Assembly: GCA_965198755.1 (NCBI GenBank)
Contig: OZ240673.1
Location: 2,542,001 to 2,606,000, forward strand
DNA from: BOG-908 sp963692875
GTDB lineage: Bacteria > Pseudomonadota > Alphaproteobacteria > Acetobacterales > Acetobacteraceae
Reading direction: 5' to 3'
Length of the DNA stretch: 64,000 nucleotides
Part shown: positions 32,214-41,344 of the stretch, in pieces
Layout of the letters: each line of letters starts with the position of its first letter
Numbering within the stretch: position 1 is the stretch's first letter
The notes under the pieces: model-generated
Seen by the model: only the letters and a program-made list of their open reading frames with translations
Told to the model about the DNA's origin: nothing
Databases searched by the model: none
Made by a program: the position numbers and the translations under genes

Positions 32214-33571
32214 GCACCTATCCCGCACACATCTTCGCCAACCGGCGCTACGCAGTGGTGGGGCTCGGCCGCGCCGGCTTGGCGGCCATGCGCGCGCTGA
32301 CCGGCATGGGTGCCAGCGTCACCGGGTGGGACGACGCACCGTTCGCGCGCGAGGCCGCGTCACGCGAGGGCTTCATCATCACCGACCCCGCGCCAGACAT
32401 CGGCGACGTCGACGCCGTCGTGCTCTCGCCCGGCATACCGCATTTGCTGCCGGTGCCACACCGCATCGCCGAAGCCGCACGCGCCGCGCGCCGGCCGATC
32501 CTGTCGGATGCAGAGTTGCTGTTCCAGGCCGTGCGCGCGAGCGGCAGCCTGGCAAGGTTTGTGGGCGTCACCGGGACGAACGGAAAGTCCACCACCACGG
32601 CGCTGCTGGCACACATGCTGGCCGGCGCCGGCATCCTACATGCCGCCGGTGCCAACCTCGGCCCAGCAGCGCTGAGCCTGCCGATGCTGCCCGACGAGGG
32701 GGTGTATGTTCTCGAAATGTCCTCTTACATGTTGGAGCGACTCGCAACGTTACGCTTCGATGCGGCGTGCATGCTCAACCTCAGCCCCGACCACCTCGAC
32801 CGTCATGGCGACATGGACGGCTACATGGCCGCCAAGCGGCAGGTGTTCGCGCGTCAGCATGCGGGCGACACCGCAGTGGTCGGCATCGACGACGCGCGCA
32901 GCCGCAGCTTGGCCGACAGCATGCCGGGCGCGATCCGCGTCTCCGGCCACTCGCCCGCGGACATCTGGTGCAACGGTGCGATGTTGCGCGACGCGTCAGG
33001 TTCGATTGCCGACCTGAGCGCCGCGCACGCGCTGCCCGGCACGCACAACGCGCAGAACGCAGCGGCGGCGGCGGCACTGGCGCTCTCGCTCGGCCTCACA
33101 CGCGCCGAGATCGCCGCCGGGATAGAGAGCTTCCCCGGCCTGGCACACCGGCAGGAGCTGGTCGCGCGCGTGCAGGGCGTGCGTTTCGTCAACGACAGCA
33201 AGGCGACCAACGCGGACGCCACGGCGCGCGCGCTGGCCTGCTACGACAATGTCGTATGGATCGCCGGCGGGATCGCCAAGGCCGGTGGCATCGCGTCACT
33301 TTCGCCGTTGTTGCCGCGCGTGGCACTGGCCTTGCTGATCGGCCGCGACGCAACCGCTTTTGCCGAGACGCTCGCGCAGGCCGGTGTGGAGTACCGCGTC
33401 GTGCAGACGCTGGACCGCGCGGTGCCCGACGCGCTCGAAGCCGCACGCTCGCGCGGCGTGGGCACGGTGCTGCTGTCGCCGGCCTGCGCCAGTTTCGACC
33501 AGTTCTCCGGCTTCGAAGCGCGCGGCACGTATTTCGCGCAGCTTGCTCGCAGCCTAGGCGAGGTCGCTTGA
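32210..33571 (+). CDS. murD: UDP-MurNAc-L-alanine:D-glutamate ligase
   Basis: A 453-residue Mur ligase. A Rossmann-like N-terminus (YAVVGLGRAGLAAMRAL) binds the nucleotide sugar; GVTGTNGKSTTTALLAHML is the ATP site; LNLSPDHLDRHGDMDGY and FVNDSKATNADATARAL are MurD hallmarks; LLSPACASFDQFSGFEARG ends the C-terminal domain. The TGA shares a base with the ftsW ATG. Confidence 0.96.
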   Translation: MSTYPAHIFANRRYAVVGLGRAGLAAMRALTGMGASVTGWDDAPFAREAASREGFIITDPAPDIGDVDAVVLSPGIPHLLPVPHRIAEAARAARRPILSDAELLFQAVRASGSLARFVGVTGTNGKSTTTALLAHMLAGAGILHAAGANLGPAALSLPMLPDEGVYVLEMSSYMLERLATLRFDAACMLNLSPDHLDRHGDMDGYMAAKRQVFARQHAGDTAVVGIDDARSRSLADSMPGAIRVSGHSPADIWCNGAMLRDASGSIADLSAAHALPGTHNAQNAAAAAALALSLGLTRAEIAAGIESFPGLAHRQELVARVQGVRFVNDSKATNADATARALACYDNVVWIAGGIAKAGGIASLSPLLPRVALALLIGRDATAFAETLAQAGVEYRVVQTLDRAVPDALEAARSRGVGTVLLSPACASFDQFSGFEARGTYFAQLARSLGEVA

Positions 33572-34692
33572 TGCCGACTCTTTCCCGCGCTGACCAATCG
33601 GTTCTCGGCCGCTGGTGGTGGACAGTGGACCGCTGGACGCTGTTCTGCATCGTCGCGTTGGTGGGTTTCGGCTACGTGCTGGTGCTGGCGGCAAGCCCTG
33701 CGGTCGCCGAACGCATCCATCAGTCGCGCGACGTGTTCATCGCCAAGCAGGTGGTGTTCCTCGCCCTCGCCGGCGTGCTGATCGTGGCGGTGTCGCTGAT
33801 GTCGCCGCGCAACGTGCGCAGGCTGGCACTGATCGGCTGCATCGCAGCTATCCTGCTGACCGGGCTTACGCTGGTGCACGGCGTCGAGATCAAGGGTGCG
33901 CGGCGCTGGATTGCCGTGCCGTTCATGTCGCTGCAGCCAAGCGAGTTCCTAAAACCGTGTTTCGCGGTGGTGACCGCCTGGCTGTTGAGCGAGGGCAAGC
34001 AGATCCGTGGCTTCCCCGGCCGCATCCTCGCCTTTTGCGTGTTCGGCATGATCCTGATGCTGCTGAAGTCCCAGCCTGATATTGGCATGCTGTCGGTGAT
34101 CACGGCGGTGTTCTTCGCGCAGCTGTTCATCGACGGGATGAACATGGCATTCGTCGGCATCGGCGCTATCGGCATGGCCGGTGCCGCAGTCGGCGCCTAC
34201 GCGTTTTTCCCACACGTGCGCAGCCGGGTGATGCGTTTCGTGCATCCGGAAAGCGGCGACCACTACCAGGTGGACACCGCGCTGCAGGCGTTCGGCAATG
34301 GCGGGCTGCTCGGCCGGGGACCGGGCGAGGGCCGGGTAAAGGATTTGCTGCCCGACGCACATGCGGACTTCGTCTTCGCGGTCGCTGGCGAAGAGTTCGG
34401 ATTGCTGATCTGTCTCACCATTCTTGGCATATTCGCCTTTATCGTGTTACGCGGCCTGCTGCGGCTGGTGCAGGAGACCGATGAGTTCGTGATCCTGGCA
34501 TCCTCCGGCCTGATCACCGGCTTCGGCTTGCAGGCGTTCGTCAACATGGCGTCCGCACTTCACCTCATTCCGACTAAGGGCATGACTTTGCCGTTCATCT
34601 CGTATGGCGGCAGTTCGGCTTTTTCGGTGGCGCTCGGCATGGGCATGTTGCTCTCGCTGACACGGCGGCGTACGCACGGAGACCCGTTGTGA
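33571..34692 (+). CDS. ftsW: Septal peptidoglycan glycosyltransferase FtsW (SEDS)
   Basis: A 373-residue SEDS-family membrane protein with about ten helices. KGARRWI and SLQPSEFLKP are in the central loop; SGDHYQVDTALQAFGNGGLLGRG and DAHADFVFAVAGEEFG are the large periplasmic loop with the catalytic-site Asp; LPFISYGGSSAFSVALGMG is near the end. It polymerises lipid II with FtsI. The ATG at 33571 begins on the last base of the murD stop. Confidence 0.95.
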   Translation: MPTLSRADQSVLGRWWWTVDRWTLFCIVALVGFGYVLVLAASPAVAERIHQSRDVFIAKQVVFLALAGVLIVAVSLMSPRNVRRLALIGCIAAILLTGLTLVHGVEIKGARRWIAVPFMSLQPSEFLKPCFAVVTAWLLSEGKQIRGFPGRILAFCVFGMILMLLKSQPDIGMLSVITAVFFAQLFIDGMNMAFVGIGAIGMAGAAVGAYAFFPHVRSRVMRFVHPESGDHYQVDTALQAFGNGGLLGRGPGEGRVKDLLPDAHADFVFAVAGEEFGLLICLTILGIFAFIVLRGLLRLVQETDEFVILASSGLITGFGLQAFVNMASALHLIPTKGMTLPFISYGGSSAFSVALGMGMLLSLTRRRTHGDPL

Positions 34693-35798
34693 GAGGCCCC
34701 GCCGCACGTCCCATCGTCATCGCTGCCGGCGGCACCGGCGGGCACTTCTTTCCTGCCGAAGCGTTGGCCAGCGCGCTGATCGCACGTGGACACCGCGTCG
34801 TGCTGATGACCGATGCACGCGCTGCCGCACGTCCGAGCGCAGTGTTCGCCGGACACGAGCAACACGTGCTGCCCGGCGCCGGCATAGCTGGCCGCGGTGT
34901 AGCGCGCGCTGGCCGCGCGCTGCTCTCGCTCACAGCAGGCACGCTGCAGGCGCGGCGCTCGCTGGCCAAGCTTGAGGCCGCTGCGGTCGTCGGGTTCGGC
35001 GGCTACCCGTGCGTGCCGCCGATCCTGGCTGCGTGCATGCTGCGTCGCCGTCCGGCGATCGTGCTGCATGAGCAGAACGCCGTGCTTGGGCGCGCTAACC
35101 GCTTCCTCGTCGGGCGCGCCGACCTGCTGGCGCTCGGGTTCAAGAACACGTCGGGCGTGCCAAGAGGAAGCGCCACACGGGTGGTCGGAAACCCGGTGCG
35201 CGCCGCCATCGCAGCGCTGGCGGGTAAGACAGCACCGATGCCGGCTGCATGCGTCGAGCTCCTGGTTCTCGGCGGTTCGCTGGGGGCCCGCGTGTTCGGC
35301 GATGTCGTCCCGGCCGCAGTGGCGATGCTGCCGCATGACGTGCGCGCGCGCTTGCACGTCGTGCAGCAATGCCGCAAGGAGGACATCGATCGGGTTCGCG
35401 GCGACTTTGCTTCGGCGGACGTAGCCGCCGATGTCGCACCTTTTTTCGACGACGTCGCGGATAGGCTTGCCGCTGCGCATCTGGTCATCTCACGCGCCGG
35501 CGCTTCTACCTGCGCAGAGATCGCCGTGGTTGGACGGGCAGCGATCCTGGTGCCTTTGCCAGGCGCCATCGACGACCACCAGTTGGAAAATGCACGCGCA
35601 CTCACGGGTGCCAGCATCATTCGCCAAGCGGATTTCACGGCCGAACGCCTGGCTGGTGCATTGCACGAGATGGTCGCTGATCCGGCAAGATTAGCGCATG
35701 CCGCACGGCTGGCGGCGAGTGCCGCACAACCGCACGCTGCAGAAACCCTTGCCGACGCGGTTGAACAACTCGTCGCCAACACGGAGACGTCACGATGA
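34689..35798 (+). CDS. murG: UDP-GlcNAc:MurNAc-pentapeptide-lipid GlcNAc transferase
   Basis: A 369-residue GT28-family enzyme making lipid II on the inner leaflet. IVIAAGGTGGHFFPAEALA is the first G loop; VGFGGYPCVPPILAA and VLHEQNAVLGRANR follow; LVLGGSLGARVFGDVVP is the third G loop, and SRAGASTCAEIAVVGRAAILVPLPGAIDDHQLEN binds the UDP sugar. GTG start overlapping the ftsW stop. Confidence 0.95.
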   Translation: MRGPAARPIVIAAGGTGGHFFPAEALASALIARGHRVVLMTDARAAARPSAVFAGHEQHVLPGAGIAGRGVARAGRALLSLTAGTLQARRSLAKLEAAAVVGFGGYPCVPPILAACMLRRRPAIVLHEQNAVLGRANRFLVGRADLLALGFKNTSGVPRGSATRVVGNPVRAAIAALAGKTAPMPAACVELLVLGGSLGARVFGDVVPAAVAMLPHDVRARLHVVQQCRKEDIDRVRGDFASADVAADVAPFFDDVADRLAAAHLVISRAGASTCAEIAVVGRAAILVPLPGAIDDHQLENARALTGASIIRQADFTAERLAGALHEMVADPARLAHAARLAASAAQPHAAETLADAVEQLVANTETSR

Positions 35799-37237
35799 GG
35801 GCGATGCCACTCAACATCGGCAAGATCCACTTCGTCGGCATCGGCGGCATCGGCATGTCGGGCATTGCCGAGGTGCTACACACGCTCGGCTACGCAGTGC
35901 AGGGCAGCGACATCGCCGACAACGCGAACGTCCGTCGCCTGCGCACGCAGGGCATGCAGGTAACCATCGGCCACGACGCAGCCAACCTCGGCGACGCGCA
36001 GGTGGTGGTGGTCTCCACCGCCGTGCGTGCGGACAACCCCGAAGTAGTCACCGCACGGCAACGCCTGATACCGGTGGTGCGGCGCGCAGAAATGCTGGCC
36101 GAACTGATGCGTCTGCGCTGGTCGATCGCCATCGGCGGCACGCACGGCAAGACCACCACCACCAGCCTGGTCGCCGCCGTGCTGGAAGCAGCGCGCCTTG
36201 ACCCGACCGTCATCAACGGCGGCATCATCGAAGCTTACGGCAGCAACACCCGCATGGGCGCGGGGGACTGGATGGTGGTCGAGGCCGACGAGAGCGACGG
36301 AAGCTTCCTGCGTCTGCCTGCAACGATTGCGGTCGTCACCAACATGGATGCCGAGCACCTCGACCATTGGGGCAGCGCCGAGGCGATGACTGCCGGCTAC
36401 GACCAGTTCGTCGGCAACATCCCGTTCTACGGTTTCGCCGTGCTCTGCATCGACCACCCGGCGGTCCAGGCGATGATCCCGCGCATCGACCGCCGCATCG
36501 TCACCTACGGCTTCTCGCCGCAGGCCGATATCCGCGCGGAGAACCTGCGCGCCGACAAGCTTGGCGCCACCTTCGAAGTGGCAGTGACCGACCGGTTTCG
36601 CGGCCGTAGCCGCAGGATGGGCCCGTTCCGCCTGCCGATGCTGGGACAGCACAACGTGCAGAACGCGCTGGCTGCCGTCGCCGTCGGTTTCGAGATGGAG
36701 ATCGACGACCAGACGTTGAAGAGCGCGTTCGCTGGCTTCCGCGGCGTCAAGCGCCGTTTCACCAGGACCGGCGACGTCGGCGGCATCGTGGTGATCGACG
36801 ATTACGGCCACCATCCGGTAGAGATTGCAGCCGTACTGAAGGCCGCACGACAGGCCGGCGCACGCGACGTGGTCGCCGTGGTGCAGCCGCACCGCTACTC
36901 GCGGCTGGCCTCGCTGTTTACCGAGTTCTGCACCTGCATGAACGACGCAGGCACCGTCATCGTCGCCGACGTCTATGCTGCCGGCGAGCAGCCGATACCG
37001 GGCATTAGCCGCGACTCGCTGGTGGACGGCCTGCGCGCGAGCGGACACCGCAGCGTGGTGCCGCTCGACACGCCGGACCATCTTGCAGAGATGGTGCACG
37101 CCATCGCCAGGTCCGGCGACTTCGTCGTCTGCCTCGGCGCCGGCAACATCACCACCTGGGCGCACGCGCTGCCGGCGCAGCTCGCCGAGTTGCAGGGTGC
37201 GGCAGGACGCGCACGCCGCGCGGGCGGTGCCGCATGA
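35795..37237 (+). CDS. murC: UDP-MurNAc:L-alanine ligase
   Basis: A 480-residue Mur ligase catalysing the first amino-acid addition. HFVGIGGIGMSGIAEVL binds the substrate nucleotide, GGTHGKTTTTSLVAAVL is the ATP site, EADESDGSFLRL and NMDAEHLDHWGS are MurC-specific, and DDYGHHPVEIAAVLKAAR starts the C-terminal domain. ATGA overlaps on both sides. In alphaproteobacteria murC follows murG as here. Confidence 0.96.
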   Translation: MRAMPLNIGKIHFVGIGGIGMSGIAEVLHTLGYAVQGSDIADNANVRRLRTQGMQVTIGHDAANLGDAQVVVVSTAVRADNPEVVTARQRLIPVVRRAEMLAELMRLRWSIAIGGTHGKTTTTSLVAAVLEAARLDPTVINGGIIEAYGSNTRMGAGDWMVVEADESDGSFLRLPATIAVVTNMDAEHLDHWGSAEAMTAGYDQFVGNIPFYGFAVLCIDHPAVQAMIPRIDRRIVTYGFSPQADIRAENLRADKLGATFEVAVTDRFRGRSRRMGPFRLPMLGQHNVQNALAAVAVGFEMEIDDQTLKSAFAGFRGVKRRFTRTGDVGGIVVIDDYGHHPVEIAAVLKAARQAGARDVVAVVQPHRYSRLASLFTEFCTCMNDAGTVIVADVYAAGEQPIPGISRDSLVDGLRASGHRSVVPLDTPDHLAEMVHAIARSGDFVVCLGAGNITTWAHALPAQLAELQGAAGRARRAGGAA

Positions 37238-38172
37238 TGCCGGCGTCACACGCGCAGCACCTGCTGGACGAGCTGCCGCCGACCGACGGCCGCATCCAGG
37301 CGGACGCGGCGCTGGCGGCAAACACCTGGTTTCGCGTGGGTGGCGCTGCGGAAGTCTTGCTGCGTCCGGCTGGAACGGACGATCTATGCCGTTTCCTGCA
37401 CGCGATGCCGCTGCACCTGCCCGTCACCATCATCGGCGCGGCTTCCAACCTCATCATCCGCGACGGCGGCTTGGCCGGGGTGGTGATCCGTCTCGCACGC
37501 GGCTTCAACACCATCGAGCCGGACGGCAACGGCATCGTCGCCGGCGGCGCCGCGCTCGACGCCACGGTTGCAGAACACGCAGCCCAAGCGGGGCTGACCG
37601 GATTGGAGTTCCTCTCAGGCATCCCGGGCAGCATCGGCGGTGCGGTGGCGATGAACGCCGGTGCCTATGGGGGCGACGTTGCCAGCACGCTGGACTGGGC
37701 AGAGATCGTGACCCGGCAAGGCGAGTTGCGGCGCCTGGCTGCAGGCGAGATCGCCTTTGGCTATCGCCACTCCGGGCTTCCGCCGGAATCTGTCGTGGTG
37801 CGCGCACGCTTCAGCGCCAAACCAGGCGACGGCCACGCCGTCGCGACGCGCATGACGGAAATCCGCAACAGCCGCGAAGCCACCCAGCCGGTTCGCGCGC
37901 GCACCGGCGGTTCCACCTTCCGCAACCCGGACGGCGGCAAAGCCTGGGAGCTGATCGACGCCGCCGGTTGCCGCGGCCTGGTGCGCGGCGGCGCGCAAAT
38001 TTCGGAAAAACACTGCAACTTCCTGCTCAACATCGGGGGTGCGACCGCCGCCGACCTCGAAGGTTTGGGCGAGGAAGTACGCCGCCGCGTGCACGCGGCC
38101 AGCGGCGTGACGCTCGCCTGGGAGATCAAGCGCATTGGTGTTCCCAGCACACGGCCGGAGGTGCTGTCATGA
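37234..38172 (+). CDS. murB: UDP-N-acetylenolpyruvoylglucosamine reductase
   Basis: A 312-residue FAD enzyme that reduces UDP-GlcNAc-enolpyruvate to UDP-MurNAc with NADPH. NTWFRVGGAAEVLLRP and IIGAASNLIIRDGG bind FAD; LEFLSGIPGSIGGAVAMNAGAYGG carries the signature; GSTFRNPDGGKAWELID holds the proton-donating Ser region; the final Glu near AWEIKRIG completes the site. It is the type I or short form. Confidence 0.95.
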   Translation: MMPASHAQHLLDELPPTDGRIQADAALAANTWFRVGGAAEVLLRPAGTDDLCRFLHAMPLHLPVTIIGAASNLIIRDGGLAGVVIRLARGFNTIEPDGNGIVAGGAALDATVAEHAAQAGLTGLEFLSGIPGSIGGAVAMNAGAYGGDVASTLDWAEIVTRQGELRRLAAGEIAFGYRHSGLPPESVVVRARFSAKPGDGHAVATRMTEIRNSREATQPVRARTGGSTFRNPDGGKAWELIDAAGCRGLVRGGAQISEKHCNFLLNIGGATAADLEGLGEEVRRRVHAASGVTLAWEIKRIGVPSTRPEVLS

Positions 38173-39086
38173 AGCGCGTCGCCGTTCTCTACGGTGGCAT
38201 CTCGGCAGAGCGCGAGGTGAGCCTGTCCAGCGGACGCCAGGTGGTCGAGGCGTTGCGCGGCGCTGGCTTCGACGTGACGCCGGTCGAAGTGGGCCGCGAC
38301 CTGGCCGCCGTGCTTGCCGCACTCGACCCGAAACCGGACGCGGTGTTCAACGCGTTGCATGGGCGTTTCGGCGAGGACGGCGTCATCCAGGGCGTGCTCG
38401 ACTGGCTCGACATTCCCTACACCCATTCCGGCGTGCGCGCCTCGGCACTCGCGATGGACAAGGCGGCCAGCCGCGCGGTGTTCGCCGCCGCCAACCTGCC
38501 GATTGCGCAGGGCTGTGTCGTCACCGTCGAGGACCTCGAACACAGCGACCCGCTGCCGCTTCCTTACGTCATCAAGCCGCTCAACGAGGGCTCGTCTGTC
38601 GGCGTCGAGATACTGCAGAAAGGCGACAACCGGCGCCACGCGATCGCGCGCGACTGGCGCTTCGGCCATCAGGCGCTGGTCGAGGAATTCATTCCCGGGC
38701 GCGAGCTGACGGTGGGCGTGATGGGCGACCAGGCGCTGACAGTGACAGAGATCTCCGCGGCGCACGCCTTCTACGATTATGAAAGCAAATACGCCGAAGG
38801 CGGCTCGCGCCATCAGCTCCCCGCCCGGGTCCACCCGCAGGCACACGCGCAGGCGATGGAGCTCGCCGTTGCCGCACATCGGGCACTCGGCTGCCGCGGT
38901 GCGACGCGCGCCGACTTCCGTTACGACGACACTGCGGGCGAGCCCGGCCGCCTTGTGCTGCTGGAAGTCAACACGCAACCGGGCCTGACACCGACGTCTC
39001 TGTTGCCGGAGCAGGCGGCGTTCCGCGGCATCGCGTTTCCGGCCCTGTGCACCTGGATGGTGGAGCAAGCAGCATGCCGCGCATGA
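38169..39086 (+). CDS. ddl: D-alanine:D-alanine ligase
   Basis: A 305-residue ATP-grasp ligase. VAVLYGGISAEREVSLSSG is the N-terminal signature with the substrate-binding Glu; HGRFGEDGVIQGVLD, YVIKPLNEGSSVGVEI and the metal-binding VLLEVNTQPGLTPTSLLPEQA are present, and the YESKYAEGG omega-loop Tyr indicates D-Ala rather than D-lactate. ATG at 38169 in the murB stop; overlaps ftsQ by 13 bases. Confidence 0.96.
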   Translation: MKRVAVLYGGISAEREVSLSSGRQVVEALRGAGFDVTPVEVGRDLAAVLAALDPKPDAVFNALHGRFGEDGVIQGVLDWLDIPYTHSGVRASALAMDKAASRAVFAAANLPIAQGCVVTVEDLEHSDPLPLPYVIKPLNEGSSVGVEILQKGDNRRHAIARDWRFGHQALVEEFIPGRELTVGVMGDQALTVTEISAAHAFYDYESKYAEGGSRHQLPARVHPQAHAQAMELAVAAHRALGCRGATRADFRYDDTAGEPGRLVLLEVNTQPGLTPTSLLPEQAAFRGIAFPALCTWMVEQAACRA

Positions 39087-39967
39087 AACGCGAGATCGCG
39101 CGGCCCAGCCGACTCAAACTGCTGATCCGCCGCCAGCGCCGCAACCTCCGCCTGGCTGCGTTCGCCATCAGCGGTTTCGCCATCGTGCTCGCCGGCGTCA
39201 CCCTCGGCCACTCCGCGCAGACCGGCGGCAGAGTGGCCACGTTCGAACACCGCTTCGGCAAGGCCATCGACCTGCGCGTGCGCGACATCACGATCGACGG
39301 CCGCGCCAACACGCCGGAACCGCTGCTGCGTGCAGCACTCGGCGTCAACGTCGGCGATCCCATCCTGGGCTTCTCCGTCGAGGATGCACGCGTGCGCATC
39401 GAGAGTCTCGCCTGGGTGCAGCACGTCGCCGTCGAACGCCGCCTGCCCGACACCATCTACGTCGACGTCACCGAACGCCGGCCGTTCGCCATCTGGCAGT
39501 ACCAGAGCAAGTTCCAGTTGATCGACCGCAGCGGCGACGTGGTGCGCGACGAGGACGTTGCCTCGTTCACCGACCTGCCGCTCGTGGTCGGCCTCGGTGC
39601 GCCCGCGCATGCGGCCGACATGCTGGCGGCACTCGCCGCACAACCGGACATCAAGTCGCGCACCGCCGCTATCGTACGCGTCGGCGAACGGCGCTGGAAC
39701 CTGGTGCTCAACAACAAGGTGACGGTGATGCTGCCGGAGGGACACGAGGAGGCCGCACTCGCCCGGCTGGAAGACCTGCAGGCACGTCAGCAGCTGCTCG
39801 ACCGCCCGCTGGTGTTCGTGGACATGCGGCTGCCGGACCGCATGGCAGTTCGCGCCCGGCCACAACAGGGCAGCGAATTGGATGGCAAGCCGCTAGACAA
39901 GAAGCCGGAAGATGCCAAACCCGCCGGCAACAAGCCGGCCGAGCCTGCGAACAGGAGAGCGACATGA
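39074..39967 (+). CDS. ftsQ: Cell division protein FtsQ
   Basis: A 297-residue bitopic protein: a basic cytoplasmic N-terminus, one helix (LAAFAISGFAIVLAGVTLG), a POTRA domain (LRVRDITIDGRANTPEPLLRAALG to RRLPDTIYVDVTERRP) and the beta domain containing WQYQSKFQLIDRSGDVV. The C-terminus is a Lys/Pro-rich tail (GKPLDKKPEDAKPAGNKPAE). ATG at 39074, within ddl. FtsQ recruits FtsL and FtsB to the septum. Confidence 0.92.
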   Translation: MPRMKREIARPSRLKLLIRRQRRNLRLAAFAISGFAIVLAGVTLGHSAQTGGRVATFEHRFGKAIDLRVRDITIDGRANTPEPLLRAALGVNVGDPILGFSVEDARVRIESLAWVQHVAVERRLPDTIYVDVTERRPFAIWQYQSKFQLIDRSGDVVRDEDVASFTDLPLVVGLGAPAHAADMLAALAAQPDIKSRTAAIVRVGERRWNLVLNNKVTVMLPEGHEEAALARLEDLQARQQLLDRPLVFVDMRLPDRMAVRARPQQGSELDGKPLDKKPEDAKPAGNKPAEPANRRAT

Positions 39968-41271
39968 ACGATCTCTCCCGGCGCAGTCACCTCGCACTGC
40001 CACCAGCAGTGCCGCCGGAGGCACCCGCACGCGCGCGCAACCAGCGCACCGGACCGTTCGGCGTGCTCGACGTTGGCAGCACCAAGATCGCCTGCCTGAT
40101 CGGCCGCACCGAGTCGGACGGCAGCCTGCGCGCGCTGGGCAGCGGCTTCACCCGGTCGCGCGGCGTGCGCGGCGGCGGCATCACCGACCTCGACGAGGCC
40201 GAACGCGCCATCCGCGCGGCCGTGGCACTCGCCGAGGAGATGGCCGACCACCGCCTGCGCACCGTCACGGTGAACCTTTCCTGCGGCCACCCGGAAAGCC
40301 GCCTGTTCAACGTGCAGTGGCCGGTCGGCGGCCGCCAGGTGAGCGAGGCAGACGTGCGCCGCGTCATCACCGAGGGCCGCGCACGCGCCACCACCGAGGG
40401 CCGCGAGACGATACACTCGCTGCCGGTCAGCTTCTCGGTCGACGAGACCGCAGGTGTAGCAGACCCGCGCGGGCATTTCTGCGACCAGCTCTCCGCCCGG
40501 CTGCACGTGGTGGACGCGCTGTCGATGGCGTTGCGCAACCTCGGCGCCGCCGTCGGCCGCTGCGACCTCGAGATAAGCGAGGTGGTCTCCGCACCGTTCG
40601 CCGCCGGCCTGTCCAGCCTGATCGACGACGAGCGCGACCTCGGTGCCACGGTCATCGACATGGGCGGCGGCACCACCAGCCTCGCGGTGTTCGGCGAAGG
40701 GCAGTTGCTGCACACGGCGCAAGTGCCGATCGGCGGTCAGCACGTGACGCGCGACATCGCCGGCGTGCTGAGCACGCCGATCGACAACGCGGAGCGTCTG
40801 AAAACCCTGTACGGCAACGCGCATTCGAGCCCGGATGACGAACGCGAAATCCTTGCCGTGCAGCTGATCGGTGAGGAGGACCACCAGTTCGCGAAGATCC
40901 CGCGCAGCATGGTCGTGGGAATCATCAAGCCCCGGCTTGAGGAAACCTTCGAGATGGTGCGCGACCGGCTCGACGGCGCGGGCCTTGGCCGGGCGGCGAG
41001 CAGCCGCGTGGTGCTGACGGGCGGTGCGAGCCAACTCGTCGGCGTGCGTGACCTGGCCGCCGGCGTCCTCAACCGGCCCGTGCGGTTGGGACGTCCCGCC
41101 GGCATGCGCGGCCTGCCGGAAGCAGCCAGCGGCCCCGCGTTCGCCACCGCCATCGGCCTGCTGTCCTGGGCCGCTGGCGAAGGCCGCTCGCTGCACGACA
41201 TCGACCTCGACACGCATCGCCGCACCGGCGTGCTGCAGAAATTCGTCGATTTTTTGCGTGAACGACTCTGA
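39964..41271 (+). CDS. ftsA: Cell division protein FtsA
   Basis: A 435-residue actin-like ATPase that anchors FtsZ to the membrane. FGVLDVGSTKIACLIG is phosphate 1; GVRGGGITDLDEAERAIR starts the 1C domain; ATVIDMGGGTTSLAVFG is phosphate 2; VVLTGGASQLVGVRDLA is the adenosine motif. The C-terminal FVDFLRERL is the amphipathic membrane-targeting helix. It overlaps ftsQ by ATGA; a 73-base gap to ftsZ follows. Confidence 0.95.
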   Translation: MNDLSRRSHLALPPAVPPEAPARARNQRTGPFGVLDVGSTKIACLIGRTESDGSLRALGSGFTRSRGVRGGGITDLDEAERAIRAAVALAEEMADHRLRTVTVNLSCGHPESRLFNVQWPVGGRQVSEADVRRVITEGRARATTEGRETIHSLPVSFSVDETAGVADPRGHFCDQLSARLHVVDALSMALRNLGAAVGRCDLEISEVVSAPFAAGLSSLIDDERDLGATVIDMGGGTTSLAVFGEGQLLHTAQVPIGGQHVTRDIAGVLSTPIDNAERLKTLYGNAHSSPDDEREILAVQLIGEEDHQFAKIPRSMVVGIIKPRLEETFEMVRDRLDGAGLGRAASSRVVLTGGASQLVGVRDLAAGVLNRPVRLGRPAGMRGLPEAASGPAFATAIGLLSWAAGEGRSLHDIDLDTHRRTGVLQKFVDFLRERL

Positions 41272-41344
41272 GCATACTGTAACAGAGTCGCAAACCCTGC
41301 CCCGTTAGTTCGTACACGACATTTTCCGATAAGGGACGCTTCCC

